A stretch of DNA of 64,000 nucleotides from Planctomycetaceae bacterium (GCA_007694185.1 RECD01000148.1:53377-117376), one strand, 5' to 3'; positions 35,623-45,486 are shown, numbered from the stretch's first letter. A program made the numbers and translations. Notes: generated from the sequence alone by a model not told the origin.

Positions 35623-36618
35623 TCAGCGATAAAAGTCGCCGGTCGGGGATTCCGAAACTTGTGGCGAAGGATCGACGAAAAGGGCCCTGCCGCTGGTCGA
35701 TTCGGCAGCCGGATCGGTTCCCGGCGAGGGGAGATCGGCCGATGCCGGCAGCAGCGTCCCCTCGTTGGGCGTCAGGTACTGAGACCAGTCAGCGATGCCA
35801 TAGGGCGTGGAAGAAATCGCCGGTGAAGGCAACCGCGGCCCCGCCTCCGCCCCGTCCGAAAACTTAGCCGGATCGAACTGCGGCGGATTCGGAGTCGTGG
35901 AGAGTCGGTATTGCCCGACCTCGTCCTCGTCGCCTCCCTGGCGGGCGCTCACGGGTGACAGCCAATTGGCACTCGGGCCGGAACCCTTTTCAAATCCTGC
36001 GGCGGTTCGTGTGTCGTCCGTCTTCGCCAACGCACGTTCTGCTGAATTCGTTGAATCGCTCGCAACGAGCGAGCCCTCGGAGCGATCCGCAGTCGCGAGT
36101 TGTCCCGAATCGAACGCCTCGCGGGGCACGCTCAGTTCAACCGACCGGGGGCGTTCGCTCGAGCCTGCCGCGGTCCCGGCGGCAGCCTCCGGGGCCGCCA
36201 CGGCGGCAACGGAATGGGTCGGCTGAGGTGATGAATTGGGTTCGTTCGCAACATTCGTTTCGGGGGTGGAGGGGATCGACGTCGCGATCGTTTCGGCGTC
36301 GCCGCCTCCCGGCGTCTGGGCCGTCGAAGCGTTGGGGAGCTCGGGGTGTCGAGCATCGTCGGCCGGGGCGAGGGCGTGAGCCGAAAACCAGCCTAGCCAG
36401 CAGAGCAGGCCGGCCGCGAGCAGGGCCGCGGAGGCTTGCGTGGCGACCGGCCACTCGGTGGGGCGCAATCCGCTAGGGAAACGGCTTGAAAACCCGGTTG
36501 GCTCGGTTGCTTCCGCGGGGCCGCAGATCCCAGAACTTTCCAGCTTGGGGATACGGAACAAAACCGGCGCCGACGCCGGTTCCCCCGACGATACGGGGTG
36601 CTGATGGGATGTTCTCAT
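35623..36618 (-). CDS. Single-pass membrane protein of unknown function
   Basis: The 331-residue product has about 60 N-terminal residues, one hydrophobic helix near 62-83 (ALLAAGLLCWLGWF), and a long low-complexity tail rich in Ala, Ser, Thr, Glu and Pro. A short conserved-looking C-terminal block contains YGIADWSQYLTPNEG. No named domain was recognised. It is first in the set with the lysine-less P-loop protein and the HEAT lipoprotein, which suggests a shared envelope function. Composition is unlike that of the enzyme genes around it. Confidence 0.6.
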   Translation of the reverse strand: MRTSHQHPVSSGEPASAPVLFRIPKLESSGICGPAEATEPTGFSSRFPSGLRPTEWPVATQASAALLAAGLLCWLGWFSAHALAPADDARHPELPNASTAQTPGGGDAETIATSIPSTPETNVANEPNSSPQPTHSVAAVAAPEAAAGTAAGSSERPRSVELSVPREAFDSGQLATADRSEGSLVASDSTNSAERALAKTDDTRTAAGFEKGSGPSANWLSPVSARQGGDEDEVGQYRLSTTPNPPQFDPAKFSDGAEAGPRLPSPAISSTPYGIADWSQYLTPNEGTLLPASADLPSPGTDPAAESTSGRALFVDPSPQVSESPTGDFYR

Positions 36619-36856
36619 CCGAGCCTTCCTTGACTAAGACAGTGTTCGATCCGGTCGGGTGCGCGCGGTCGAAACCGATCGCGAGCCTACCCTCATCGGT
36701 CTGTTTCGGTTGCGCGAACGCCGATCTTGAGGATTATTCCGAACAGAAAACCGGGGGCATTTGGGTTGCCTTTTCCACACCGCGCAGAAAATGCGTCAGT
36801 GCATATCGGGCTGTACACCTTTTCGCCGCGACGCAACAACCCCGAAAGCGTCCTGT

Positions 36857-37849
36857 TCAGGCCAACGCCGCGGCGACCTGCTCACGGACGACTTCCAGCA
36901 CCCGTTGCTGGACGGCTTCGAGTGAGCCCTCTTGAAAGGCGCCGGCGGCCGCCTTGTGCCCACCACCGCCAAAGAGCCGCGCGACCTCGTTGCAATCCAT
37001 CCCGCAGCGACTTCGGAAACTGAGCTTGAAGCCCCCGCGGGGTTGCTCGATGAAGATCACGGCCGCCTTGGTCCCTTCGATCGTCAGCAGCAGGTTGATG
37101 GCATCTTCGGTGTCACTGGGGAGTGCCCCGGCGGCTTCGAAGTCCTCGTTGCGAACGTAGGTATGTACGAAGGCCCCGTCGAGTTCGGCTTCGGCGTGCG
37201 CCAACACGAAGCCTCGCAAGCGGAGGCGTCCCAAGGTGTCGCGTTCGTACAGATCACCGTAGATCTCGGACGGGACCGCCCCGGCTTCGACCAACCTGGC
37301 GATCGTCCGGTAGGTCGCAGGCGTGACGCTGCCAAAGCGAAACCAACCGGTATCGGTCGCGATCGCGGCGAACAGCGGGACGGCCATCTTGCGGGTCAGC
37401 GGAACGCCCATCGCGTCGGCGGCCTGGACGACCAGGTGCCCGGTCGCTTCGGCGGTGTAGTCTTTGTAAAGCACCGCTCCCAGTTCGTCTTCGCCGACGT
37501 GATGATCGACGACCATTTTGTCGGCACGCGAAGCTCGGATCACGTCCCCCATGTCACCCAACTGGGCCCACGCGCTGGTATCGAGGACGAGGATGCAGTC
37601 GGTCTTGATCGACTCGGGATCGACGTGATCTCCCAACACCTCGATCGTCCCCGAAGGGTCCAAGAATTCCAGCGCCGGTGGGGTGCGATGAGCATTGATG
37701 ATCCGCACTTCCTTGCCGACCGCGCGGAGCACTTCGGCCATGCCCAATTCGCTACCCAGCGCGTCACAATCCGGGCGGATATGACTGGTCAGCACGAAAC
37801 GCTCGTAATGGGCGATCTGGCGGACGAAGGCTTTCCAATCAACACTCAT
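36857..37849 (-). CDS. nrnA: DHH-family phosphoesterase (NrnA-like)
   Basis: NrnA-type enzymes degrade nanoRNAs and dephosphorylate 3-phosphoadenosine 5-phosphate. The 330-residue protein shows HIRPDCDALGSELG near residue 21, an acidic LDTSAW motif, the DHH triad in VVDHHVGED, and the C-terminal DHHA1 GGGHKAAAGAF motif that binds substrate. These metal-binding motifs are all intact and length is typical. It begins ATG-AGT-GTT and ends 238 bases before the start of the membrane-protein gene on the same strand. Confidence 0.92.
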   Translation of the reverse strand: MSVDWKAFVRQIAHYERFVLTSHIRPDCDALGSELGMAEVLRAVGKEVRIINAHRTPPALEFLDPSGTIEVLGDHVDPESIKTDCILVLDTSAWAQLGDMGDVIRASRADKMVVDHHVGEDELGAVLYKDYTAEATGHLVVQAADAMGVPLTRKMAVPLFAAIATDTGWFRFGSVTPATYRTIARLVEAGAVPSEIYGDLYERDTLGRLRLRGFVLAHAEAELDGAFVHTYVRNEDFEAAGALPSDTEDAINLLLTIEGTKAAVIFIEQPRGGFKLSFRSRCGMDCNEVARLFGGGGHKAAAGAFQEGSLEAVQQRVLEVVREQVAAALA

Positions 37850-38029
37850 GAGGCGGTCCGATGCGGTCTTCGCGGTGATGGCCGGTAGTTCGCCTTCCGG
37901 CCCGGGCAGGTGTCCGGGGGTAAGCCGGGAGTATACGGCAAGCCGGCGAAGGGCAGCAGTGGGCCGCGGAGCGGGCCTGGCGGTTGTGGCGTTTGTGAAC
38001 CGGGGCTATCGGCGGCCGACACGGGGGGC

Positions 38030-38953
38030 TCAACGCATCAATGCCGCGCGGACTCCCCGCAGGTCCTCGAACACCTGGCTCTGCAACTCCTCGCCCGACC
38101 CGAACGTCTCGACCCCTCGTATTCGGCTGATGAATTCGACATCGATCGTCCGGTCGTAAAGATCATCAGCGAAGTCGAGCAGGTGGACCTCGACCTTGCT
38201 TTGCGCCTCATCAAAGGTCGGATTGGGGCCGATGTGAACGGCTGCCGAGTGCAGTTGGCCGCCGACTCCGGCCCGGCAGGCGTAGACCCCCGGTCCGGGA
38301 ACGAGTGTCCGCATGGCGGTCAAGTTGGCGGTGGGGAATCCGAGTTGGCGGCCACGACCGGCACCGCTGGTGACGACTCCGCTCAACCGGTATGGCCGTG
38401 TCAGGAGGGCTGCCGCGTCGGCGACGGCTCCGGCAATCAGAAGGGCTCGCACCCGTGTGCTGCTGATCAGCACCCCGCTTTCGGTCATCGGTTCGACGAT
38501 CCGGCAGGCGACTTCGGCTTGCTCGCACAACCGGCTGAGCAACCGGGGGTTGCCGGCACGGCCCTTGCCAAAGAAAAAGTTCGGACCTTCGACCATCCCG
38601 CGGGCTTGCAACGCCCCCACCACCAAACTCCGAAAGAACGTCTCGGGTGATTGGGCCAACAGGTCAGGGACCGTCCTGATGACGACCACGCCATCGACGC
38701 CACAGCCGCGGAGCAATTCGTCTCGCCGCTGGATCGTCGTCAATGGCGGCGGCTGGCTGTCGGGTCGGAGTAACGCGCCCGGGGGCGGGTCGAAGGTCAC
38801 CGCGACCGCCGGTCCCCCGATCTGTTGGGCCAGGTCGCAGGTCTGCCGGATCAGTTGCGCATGGCCGCGATGGACCCCGTCGAAGTTGCCGATCGAGATC
38901 ACTCCCCCAAGCAGGCGAGGGTCGGGGGCGTCGGCGGTGGAGATGGGAATCAC
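38030..38953 (-). CDS. ribF: Bifunctional riboflavin kinase / FAD synthetase
   Basis: RibF phosphorylates riboflavin to FMN and adenylylates FMN to FAD. The 307-residue protein has the nucleotidyltransferase signature GNFDGVHRGH near residue 22 and, from about 180, the riboflavin-kinase domain with GRGRQLGFPTANL and a conserved NPTF segment. The start is a GTG; no in-frame ATG exists upstream of the first motif. The riboflavin synthase partner ribH lies about 6.5 kb away. Confidence 0.95.
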   Translation of the reverse strand: MIPISTADAPDPRLLGGVISIGNFDGVHRGHAQLIRQTCDLAQQIGGPAVAVTFDPPPGALLRPDSQPPPLTTIQRRDELLRGCGVDGVVVIRTVPDLLAQSPETFFRSLVVGALQARGMVEGPNFFFGKGRAGNPRLLSRLCEQAEVACRIVEPMTESGVLISSTRVRALLIAGAVADAAALLTRPYRLSGVVTSGAGRGRQLGFPTANLTAMRTLVPGPGVYACRAGVGGQLHSAAVHIGPNPTFDEAQSKVEVHLLDFADDLYDRTIDVEFISRIRGVETFGSGEELQSQVFEDLRGVRAALMR

Positions 38954-39113
38954 GGAGGGATCGGCGCCAGAAGTATCGGTCGAACTCGCGGAAGGCTTCG
39001 GGCGGACAACCCTTCTAATACCCGCCGCTCGGGTCGAAACTGATTATGCAAGGATCGTCGGGTGGGTCGAGTGGCCCGGGGCGAAAGTGTCGCCGGAGGC
39101 GTGTGTGTCGGGC

Positions 39114-39896
39114 CTACAGCCAGGCTCGGGTGATCGCGGAAGCCAAATTCGCTTCGCTGGGCGAATCGGCCCGCAAGCCGGCCCAATCAACTCCGGTCGA
39201 GCGTCCGTTGAAGGGGATGTCCGCCAGCAACGACGCGCCGGTCCAGCGGCGGATCGCTTCCGCGTTGGAATCCGTCGCGGGGTCCGCGACCGGCGTGGTG
39301 TGGCTGAGGACAATCCCGAGCACGGGCAGTCCCAACGCTTTGGCAGACAGGACGGTCGACAGCACCTGATGGATCGCGCCGAGCCGGTTGGCGGCGACGA
39401 TCACCAATTGCCCGCCGATCCTGGCCGCCAGGTCGCTGTTGAGCCAATCGTCGGAGAGCGGCGACAGCAACCCCCCTGCACCTTCGACCAGCACGAACTC
39501 CGCGCCGGCGGCAACCCGGTCGAAGCCCCGAAGCAGTTGCTCCTCGTCGACCCGAGTCCCCTCCGCGGCGGCGGCGTGAGGTGGGGCCAATGGCGCCAAA
39601 AAGCGTTGTGGGCAGACGACATCCGGGTCGTCGCGACGACCCGACGCTTCCCACAAGGCCAACCCGTCACCACTGACCCGTTTCCCGTCGACCTCGTGGC
39701 AACCGCTGGCCACCGGCTTGTAGACCGCGACGCAACTGCCAGAATGTCGCAACTCCGCAGCCGCCAGCGAGGCGACGTGAGTCTTGCCGACGTCCGTGTC
39801 CGTGCCCGTGAAGAACAGCACGCGAGCCGGACGCTGGGATTGGGCCGACGATTCGGCTCGACTCGCGGGCGGTTCGGTTAGGCGATGAGAGTCCAC
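39114..39896 (-). CDS. bioD: Dethiobiotin synthetase
   Basis: BioD closes the ureido ring of dethiobiotin from 7,8-diaminononanoate, CO2 and ATP in biotin synthesis. I chose the GTG at 39896, which has GAGGA eight bases upstream and gives 260 residues; the open frame continues to 40100 but would overlap the divergent amidase gene. The P-loop GTDTDVGKT lies at about 31-39. Later motifs include the KPVASG block and EGAGGLLSP. The protein is somewhat longer than the usual 220-230 residues, mostly at the N terminus. No other biotin gene is in the window. Confidence 0.92.
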   Translation of the reverse strand: MDSHRLTEPPASRAESSAQSQRPARVLFFTGTDTDVGKTHVASLAAAELRHSGSCVAVYKPVASGCHEVDGKRVSGDGLALWEASGRRDDPDVVCPQRFLAPLAPPHAAAAEGTRVDEEQLLRGFDRVAAGAEFVLVEGAGGLLSPLSDDWLNSDLAARIGGQLVIVAANRLGAIHQVLSTVLSAKALGLPVLGIVLSHTTPVADPATDSNAEAIRRWTGASLLADIPFNGRSTGVDWAGLRADSPSEANLASAITRAWL

Positions 39897-39963
39897 GAAA
39901 TCATTCCTCGCTGCGGTGAAATCGGCGGCGTCGAACCCTTGTTTTCCCGAGGCCCCTGCGAAC

Positions 39964-40827
39964 ATGTCCCAAGTCCGATTGGCCATTCTGCAAATGCGTG
40001 GCAACGATGCCCGCGACGTGAACGTCGAACGAACCTTGGGGCGGATCGAAACGGCTGTCGCGGACGGCGCCCAAATCGTCTGCTTGCAGGAATTATTCAC
40101 AGGACCCTACCCGTGCCAATCCGAGGACCATCGGATCTTCGATTGGGCCGAATCGATACCGGGACCGACCACCGACCAATTGGCGGCGTTGGCTCGCGCC
40201 CGCGGGATCGTGATCGTCGCCCCGTTGTTCGAACGGCGGGCCCCCGGCCTCTATCACAACACGGTTGCCGTGATCGATGTCGACGGGCGAATCGCGGGTA
40301 CCTATCGCAAGATGCATATCCCCGATGACCCTTTGTTCTACGAAAAGTTTTATTTCACTCCGGGAGATCTCGGCTTTCGCGTCATCCCCACCCGGTTCGC
40401 GAAACTCGGGGTCGGGATCTGCTGGGACCAGTGGTATCCCGAAGCGGCGAGACTGTTCGCTTTGGCCGGTGCCGAAATCCTGCTTTACCCCACCGCGATC
40501 GGTTGGATCCACGAGGACAAGGCCGAGTTCGGTGCCGGGCAGCTGGCCGCTTGGCAGACGATGATGCGGTCGCACGCGATCGCGAACGGGATTTGGTTGG
40601 GGGCTCCCAACCGAGTCGGCATCGAGGCGTCGCTCGAGTTCTGGGGAAACTCCTTCATCGTCTCGCCCCGGGGCGAGATCGTCGCGCAAGGGGGCTGCAC
40701 AGAGGAAGAGACCGTCGTTGCCGATTGCGACTTGGGACTCAGCGACGTGGTTCGCACCCATTGGCCGTTCCTCCGCGATCGCCGCATCGATGCCTACCAG
40801 GATCTCACCCGCCGCTGGATCGATTGA
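39964..40827 (+). CDS. aguB: Carbon-nitrogen hydrolase, N-carbamoylputrescine amidase-like
   Basis: The 287-residue nitrilase-superfamily enzyme has the full catalytic set Glu43 (QELF), Lys116 (YRKMHIPDDP) and Cys153 (GICWDQWYPEAAR). The closest family by motif is N-carbamoylputrescine amidase, which makes putrescine in the arginine decarboxylase route. The ATG at 39964 was chosen over a longer frame because the domain starts there. The partner agmatine deiminase is not seen here. It is divergent from bioD with about 67 bases between. Another amidase specificity cannot be excluded. Confidence 0.88.
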   Translation: MSQVRLAILQMRGNDARDVNVERTLGRIETAVADGAQIVCLQELFTGPYPCQSEDHRIFDWAESIPGPTTDQLAALARARGIVIVAPLFERRAPGLYHNTVAVIDVDGRIAGTYRKMHIPDDPLFYEKFYFTPGDLGFRVIPTRFAKLGVGICWDQWYPEAARLFALAGAEILLYPTAIGWIHEDKAEFGAGQLAAWQTMMRSHAIANGIWLGAPNRVGIEASLEFWGNSFIVSPRGEIVAQGGCTEEETVVADCDLGLSDVVRTHWPFLRDRRIDAYQDLTRRWID

Positions 40828-41184
40828 ACCCGCGTGGGGCCGCGATCCCGGCCGGCAACTCGGCTGACCAACTCGGCTTGCGGCCGTGCCGGCACATGTT
40901 CGCGACGGCAGGATTCGAAGCCTGCCCGCTGGTGCGATTTGGGGCGAAAATCTGCCGCCGGTTAGCTCACGGTGCTAAGCGGGGACATGTGAAACGACGG
41001 TGCGCTCGGGGATGAGAGGCGCCGCTATAGAGCCCTTTTCGGCAGCCTGAATCGCGTTGGCGATGCTGTTTCTGTTTTTTGGTCCCGGGGCCGATTCGAT
41101 GTCCCGGTAGGCCGGTTGCCTCCGGTACAATGGATTGGTGAAGGCGGCAGCGTCCCTCACCGGAAAACGAACAGGAGTTGATCC
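40828..41184. other. Intergenic region with short hairpins
   Basis: This 357-base region between two plus-strand genes has no credible gene. It contains a hairpin GGCAGG (40907-40912) with CCTGCC (40921-40926) whose loop resembles a tRNA T-loop, but no tRNA could be folded around it. Another small stem, TTAGC with GCTAA, lies near 40963-40980. The hydrophobic-looking shadow frames have no start or family support. Confidence 0.45.
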
Positions 41185-42693
41185 ATGCCGAACCGCAGCC
41201 AAGACCGCTTCCCTCTCCCATCCGCGATCGGGGGCACCTCGGGTCATCCGGTTCGGGGGGCCCACGACCACGCTCACGCTTTCGTCGACTTCAATGCCAT
41301 GGTGCCCGAGGGGTTGCTGGTCCGGTCGCGGCGAAATGTGCTCAAGGCGAGCGTCGCCGGGTTGGCCGGTTTGTCGCTGCCAGAACTGCTCCAACAGCGT
41401 GCGGTCGGCGGTCCGGCTCATCAGCGGACGCCCAAAAGCGTCATTCTGCTCTGGATGACCGGCGGTCCCAGCCACATCGACACTTGGGACCCGAAGCCGA
41501 CTCGGCCGCTCGAAAATCGCGGGCCGTTCGGCGTGATCCCCACCAAACTGCCGGGTGTCCAGATCTGCGAACACCTGCCGCTGCAAGCGGCGATGCTCGA
41601 CAAGTTCACGCTGATCCGCTCTGTCGATGCCCGGAAGAGCAATCACGAGCCAAACATGGTGTTTCAAACGGGCAATCTGGAGGCCGCGCCCCGGATCAAC
41701 CCCGAAGCCAAGATCTATCCCGCGATCGGGTCGGTCGTTGCCAAACAACACGGCTCGAACCGTCCCGGCATGCCCCCGTACGTCGGGTTTTACCGCTCAC
41801 CCTCTCACATCGCCTTTGCCGGGGCGTTGGGACAATCTTTCAATCCGTTGCAGGGCAACGACGCGGCCAAGTTGCCTATCTATGACTTGGTCGGCAACGA
41901 CACGGGCAAGCAGACCGCCGCCCAGATGTTTCAGCTCTCTCAAGGGCTCGATTTCGAGCGGCTGACCGATCGTCGCCGGCTGCTTCGGGACCTCGACCAG
42001 ATGCGTCGCGAGATCGACACCAGCGGCACGATGGAGGCGATGGACCAATATCAACAGCAGGCGATCGAAATGTTGGTCGGTCAAGATGCCCGTGAGGCAT
42101 TCGATTTGTCTCGTGAGCCCGAGGCGGCTCGTGAACGTTATGGATCACACCTGTGGTGTCAGCAGGCGTTGCTCGCCCGGCGGTTGGTCGAAGCTGGGGT
42201 GGCTTTCGTCACGATCGATTTGAGTTATCACACGGCCAGCGGCACTTGGGACAATCACGGCGACAACATCCCGCCCTACGGTGGGATCAGCCGCGGGCTG
42301 AAGCCGCTCCTGCCGCTGTTCGACCACTTGCTGACCACCTTGGTCAGCGACTTGGACGAACGGGGCAAGCTGGACGATGTGCTGGTGATTGCCATGGGCG
42401 AGTTCGGCCGCACCCCCCGGATGGGGACCCAAGGCAGTTCCGACGGACGGGACCATTGGCCTGTCGTGATGTCGATGGCGATGGCCGGTGGTGGCATGCG
42501 ACATGGTCAGGTGATCGGTTCCACCGAACCGGACGGCGGCTCGATCCACACCCGACCGGTGACCCCCGGTGACTTGGCGGCGACGATCTACAAGCACTTC
42601 GGCGTCTCGCAAGACACGCAGTACATCGACCCCAAAGGTCGCCCACGCAACGTCGTCGAGTACGGCAGCCCGATCCATGAACTCGGTATCTGA
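41185..42693 (+). CDS. DUF1501 family protein with Tat signal
   Basis: The 502-residue protein belongs to DUF1501, a family very abundant in planctomycetes and related to the alkaline-phosphatase/sulfatase fold. A twin-arginine export motif SRRNVLK (Arg49-Arg50) is followed by the hydrophobic segment ASVAGLAGLSL. Downstream are WMTGGPSHIDTWDPKP, the likely metal-binding block, and MGEFGRTPRMG and DGRDHWP. Family members are often paired with DUF1549/DUF1553 cytochrome-like proteins, but none is next to it here. The reaction is unknown. Confidence 0.92.
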   Translation: MPNRSQDRFPLPSAIGGTSGHPVRGAHDHAHAFVDFNAMVPEGLLVRSRRNVLKASVAGLAGLSLPELLQQRAVGGPAHQRTPKSVILLWMTGGPSHIDTWDPKPTRPLENRGPFGVIPTKLPGVQICEHLPLQAAMLDKFTLIRSVDARKSNHEPNMVFQTGNLEAAPRINPEAKIYPAIGSVVAKQHGSNRPGMPPYVGFYRSPSHIAFAGALGQSFNPLQGNDAAKLPIYDLVGNDTGKQTAAQMFQLSQGLDFERLTDRRRLLRDLDQMRREIDTSGTMEAMDQYQQQAIEMLVGQDAREAFDLSREPEAARERYGSHLWCQQALLARRLVEAGVAFVTIDLSYHTASGTWDNHGDNIPPYGGISRGLKPLLPLFDHLLTTLVSDLDERGKLDDVLVIAMGEFGRTPRMGTQGSSDGRDHWPVVMSMAMAGGGMRHGQVIGSTEPDGGSIHTRPVTPGDLAATIYKHFGVSQDTQYIDPKGRPRNVVEYGSPIHELGI

Positions 42694-42789
42694 CGAACGC
42701 CAGGGGATCAGCCGGCGCCGAGACCGTTTGGCAACGCGTGCCGCCAAGTGCCGAAGTGGTGAACTGACGTCAAGCGGGGGGCAACGGTC

Positions 42790-44109
42790 ATGTCGGAGGG
42801 CCCGCAGGCAGACGCCCGCGAATTCGCTTTGACGCATGCTCCCCGTGGGCACCTTCTGGCCAACCGAGGCTGCTGGTCAGCCGACGGGCGGTCGCTGCTA
42901 TTCGACTGGCGGACGGACGAGACCCGGTTCGACTCGCCCGGCATCGGTCGCCTTTGCATCGATTCAGGGGAAATCGACACCGTTTATCGGGCCGATCCGG
43001 GCCTGGCGTGTGGCGTCCCGACGTGCAGTCCGAGCGACGATCGTTTCGTTTTCATTCGCCAGGATACGTTGCCGACGGACGACTGGCCCTACTGCGCCTG
43101 GCATCGACACGGCGTGATCGCCCATGCCGGTTCAGACCCTCGACCACGCGTCCTCGATGCCCGCAATCTGGTCCCGCCCTACACGCCCGGTGCCCTGCGA
43201 GGAGGTACCCACCTGCACACGTTCCACCCTCACGCGGCGGCTTTGGTCAGCACCTACGAAGACCACGTGTTGGCGACATCGCAGGACCCCGCCGCACAGG
43301 CCAACCGGCGTGGGCTCGCCATCCACCTGCTGAACCGTCCGGTCGTTGTCCCGCCGACGCATCCTCGCAATCAGGACGGGATCAGTCATTCGGTTTGCGT
43401 GACACGGTTGACGGATCTGCCGACTTTCGGCAGCGATCAGATCGGCGTCGCGACGGGCGAAGCTTGGGTCGGAGGACGTCTGGCCGTCGCCTTTCAGGGG
43501 ACCGTCCGAGATCTGGCCGGTGAACCGCGGGTGGAGTTGTTCCTGGTAACCCTGCCCGAGGCTTGGGGTGAACCGGAGGGGGCAAGTGTGGCAATAGACG
43601 CTTCGTCGGACGGGCCGTTGGCCGGCACGCCCGGCACGCGGCCCGGCGTTCCCGCCGGGGTGTGCCAGCGGCGGTTGACCGACACCACCGACCGGGCTTA
43701 TCCGGGCATCGTCGGGCCACGGCACTGGGCGGTCGCTTCGCCGGACGGATCGCGGATCGGTTGCTACCTGCGTGACGAAAGGGGACGGGTTCAGTTTTGG
43801 ACCGTGGGGACCGATGGCAGTCCGCCAATGCAGATCACCCACGGCGATTACGAGCCGACATCTTCGTTCACCTGGCACCCCGCTGGAGTGGCGGTGACTT
43901 ACGTGGCGGATGGCAGCGTCTGGTGGGTAGATATCGATACGGGCAAGCTGAGCCGGTTGACACCGCGAGCGGGGGAGGGCGCCGGTCCGACGCATCACGC
44001 CTGTGTCTTTTCGCCGGACGGGACGTCGATCGCCTTCCTGCGGCCCCGGCGGTTTGGCGACGGCCAACCATTCAATCAGATTCATCTGGTCAAGGGCTGG
44101 CAGGCGTGA
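42790..44109 (+). CDS. DUF3748 (YidR-like) beta-propeller protein
   Basis: The 439-residue protein contains several TolB/WD-like strands with W-S-x-D-G and F-S-P-D-G motifs, forming a propeller. Order and phrases such as DARNLVPPYTPGALRGG, VCQRRLT and RAYPGIVGPRHW match what I recall of the DUF3748 family typified by E. coli YidR, whose function is unknown. No signal peptide is visible, so it may be cytoplasmic. It follows DUF1501 by 96 bases on the same strand, with a G-rich site before the ATG. Confidence 0.8.
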   Translation: MSEGPQADAREFALTHAPRGHLLANRGCWSADGRSLLFDWRTDETRFDSPGIGRLCIDSGEIDTVYRADPGLACGVPTCSPSDDRFVFIRQDTLPTDDWPYCAWHRHGVIAHAGSDPRPRVLDARNLVPPYTPGALRGGTHLHTFHPHAAALVSTYEDHVLATSQDPAAQANRRGLAIHLLNRPVVVPPTHPRNQDGISHSVCVTRLTDLPTFGSDQIGVATGEAWVGGRLAVAFQGTVRDLAGEPRVELFLVTLPEAWGEPEGASVAIDASSDGPLAGTPGTRPGVPAGVCQRRLTDTTDRAYPGIVGPRHWAVASPDGSRIGCYLRDERGRVQFWTVGTDGSPPMQITHGDYEPTSSFTWHPAGVAVTYVADGSVWWVDIDTGKLSRLTPRAGEGAGPTHHACVFSPDGTSIAFLRPRRFGDGQPFNQIHLVKGWQA

Positions 44110-44380
44110 ACCGAGGTCACCGGAATTTCGAAACGCGGTCTCGAGCGACAGCCGGCGACGAGCCGTTTCTCAAAGATTCGGCTCGGGGATTCCGGCACGT
44201 GATAAAGCGGGTAGACCATGCGGATCGTGCGAGCCTCCGTCACGACGATTGGCGGTTTCTCCAAGATCTCGCGGGATTCAGCCCTACCCAGGCGAACCGA
44301 GATCGGTTCTAACGGTTGCTGGAAGTTGCGACCGCTGACCGCGCGGCTCGCCTCCACGCGGAGCTCAGGAGAATTCAAAA

Positions 44381-45400
44381 ATGAGTATTGAAACGGTCGA
44401 AGTTTCGGACCGGCCTGTGGTCAGAACAGACCCCACTGGGCATGCGCAGGCCCCCACTGGGCAAACGCCGAGTTCCGGCCCGCAGCGTCGAAAAACCGCG
44501 GCTTCGATCCGCTGGGATTACCTGGTTTTTTTCGTCTCGCTGCATCTCCTCAGTCTGCTGGTCTTTGTTCCCTACTTTTTCAGTTGGGCAGGGGTTGCGG
44601 CGCTGGTTGTCGGCGTGCTCGTGTTCGGACAATTGGCGATCCCGATCGCTTATCACCGGCTGCTAGCACATCGTAGTTTTCGCTCACCCAAGTGGTTCGA
44701 GCGAACGCTGGTGACGCTGGCGATGTGTACGGCACAAGAAACGCCCGCGCAGTGGGTCGCTTGGCATCGCCGGCATCATTCCCACGCCGATGAAGCTGAA
44801 GACCCGCATTCGCCTCGCGTGAATTGGTTTTGGGCCCATGTTCAGTGGCTGATTCATGAGCGACGCGGGACGTTGCAAACCTTTTCGACCTTCGAAAAGT
44901 ACGCTCGGGACATCCTCGCCGATCCCTATTACAAGTGGATCGAGAAGCTTCCGAGCCCGTCCGGCGTGTTCTATTTTACACACCTCATTCTGTTGACCTC
45001 GCTCGCGGCCGCCACGACAACCTGGTGGTATGGCTGGGGAGCCGAAGCTGTCCGAATGACCGCCAGCTTGATCGTTTGGGGCGTGTTCGCCCGGACGGTT
45101 TGGGTGTGGCACATCACCTGGAGCGTGAACTCGGTGGCACACCTGTTCGGTTACCGCAACTTCGACCTCCAAGACGACAGCCGCAACAACTGGTTCGTGG
45201 CGTTGTTGACGGGCGGCGAAGGGTGGCACAACAACCATCACGCCGATCCGGCGAGCGCCACCGTGCAGCACCGTTGGTGGGAATTTGACCCGAATTATTA
45301 CGTGATTCGGTTGCTCGCCATGCTCGGCTTGGTGACCGATGTCGTCCCCCCCCGAGAGCAGCGGCGGGCGGCTTCGAAGGCTACTGCCAAGCCGCGCTGA
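44381..45400 (+). CDS. Membrane fatty acid desaturase (acyl-CoA/acyl-lipid delta-9 type)
   Basis: The 339-residue protein introduces a double bond in a fatty acyl chain using a di-iron centre. All three histidine boxes are present: His92-x4-His97 (HRLLAHRSF), His129-x2-His132-His133 (HRRHH), and His283-x2-His286-His287 (HNNHH). Four hydrophobic segments surround them. The N-terminal 45 residues are polar and contain two copies of PTG. The start has AGGAG nine bases upstream. It probably acts with the fatty-acid genes elsewhere in the window to adjust membrane fluidity. Confidence 0.94.
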   Translation: MSIETVEVSDRPVVRTDPTGHAQAPTGQTPSSGPQRRKTAASIRWDYLVFFVSLHLLSLLVFVPYFFSWAGVAALVVGVLVFGQLAIPIAYHRLLAHRSFRSPKWFERTLVTLAMCTAQETPAQWVAWHRRHHSHADEAEDPHSPRVNWFWAHVQWLIHERRGTLQTFSTFEKYARDILADPYYKWIEKLPSPSGVFYFTHLILLTSLAAATTTWWYGWGAEAVRMTASLIVWGVFARTVWVWHITWSVNSVAHLFGYRNFDLQDDSRNNWFVALLTGGEGWHNNHHADPASATVQHRWWEFDPNYYVIRLLAMLGLVTDVVPPREQRRAASKATAKPR

Positions 45401-45451
45401 GCACGCTGGCGGCGGGACCGGCTTTTCGGTCGACCCGGCTCCGAAGTCTTA

Positions 45452-45470
45452 CCGCCTGGTACTCAGGCGG
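45452..45470. terminator. Hairpin between convergent desaturase and ribH genes
   Basis: CCGCCTG (45452-45458) pairs with CAGGCGG (45464-45470) around a GTACT loop in the 86-base convergent gap. No T run follows on either strand, so if it terminates transcription it does so with help. Confidence 0.35.
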
Positions 45471-45486
45471 CTTCGCGACTGTCGGG

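Noticed and set aside
39963..39966. Divergent overlapping start codons in ACATGT for bioD and the amidase gene
   Set aside because: The bioD GTG at 39896 has a much better ribosome site, so the reverse ATG is probably chance.
40907..40926. Possible tRNA T-arm in GGCAGG-loop-CCTGCC
   Set aside because: The loop has one base too many for a T-loop, and no acceptor, D or anticodon arm could be paired on either strand.
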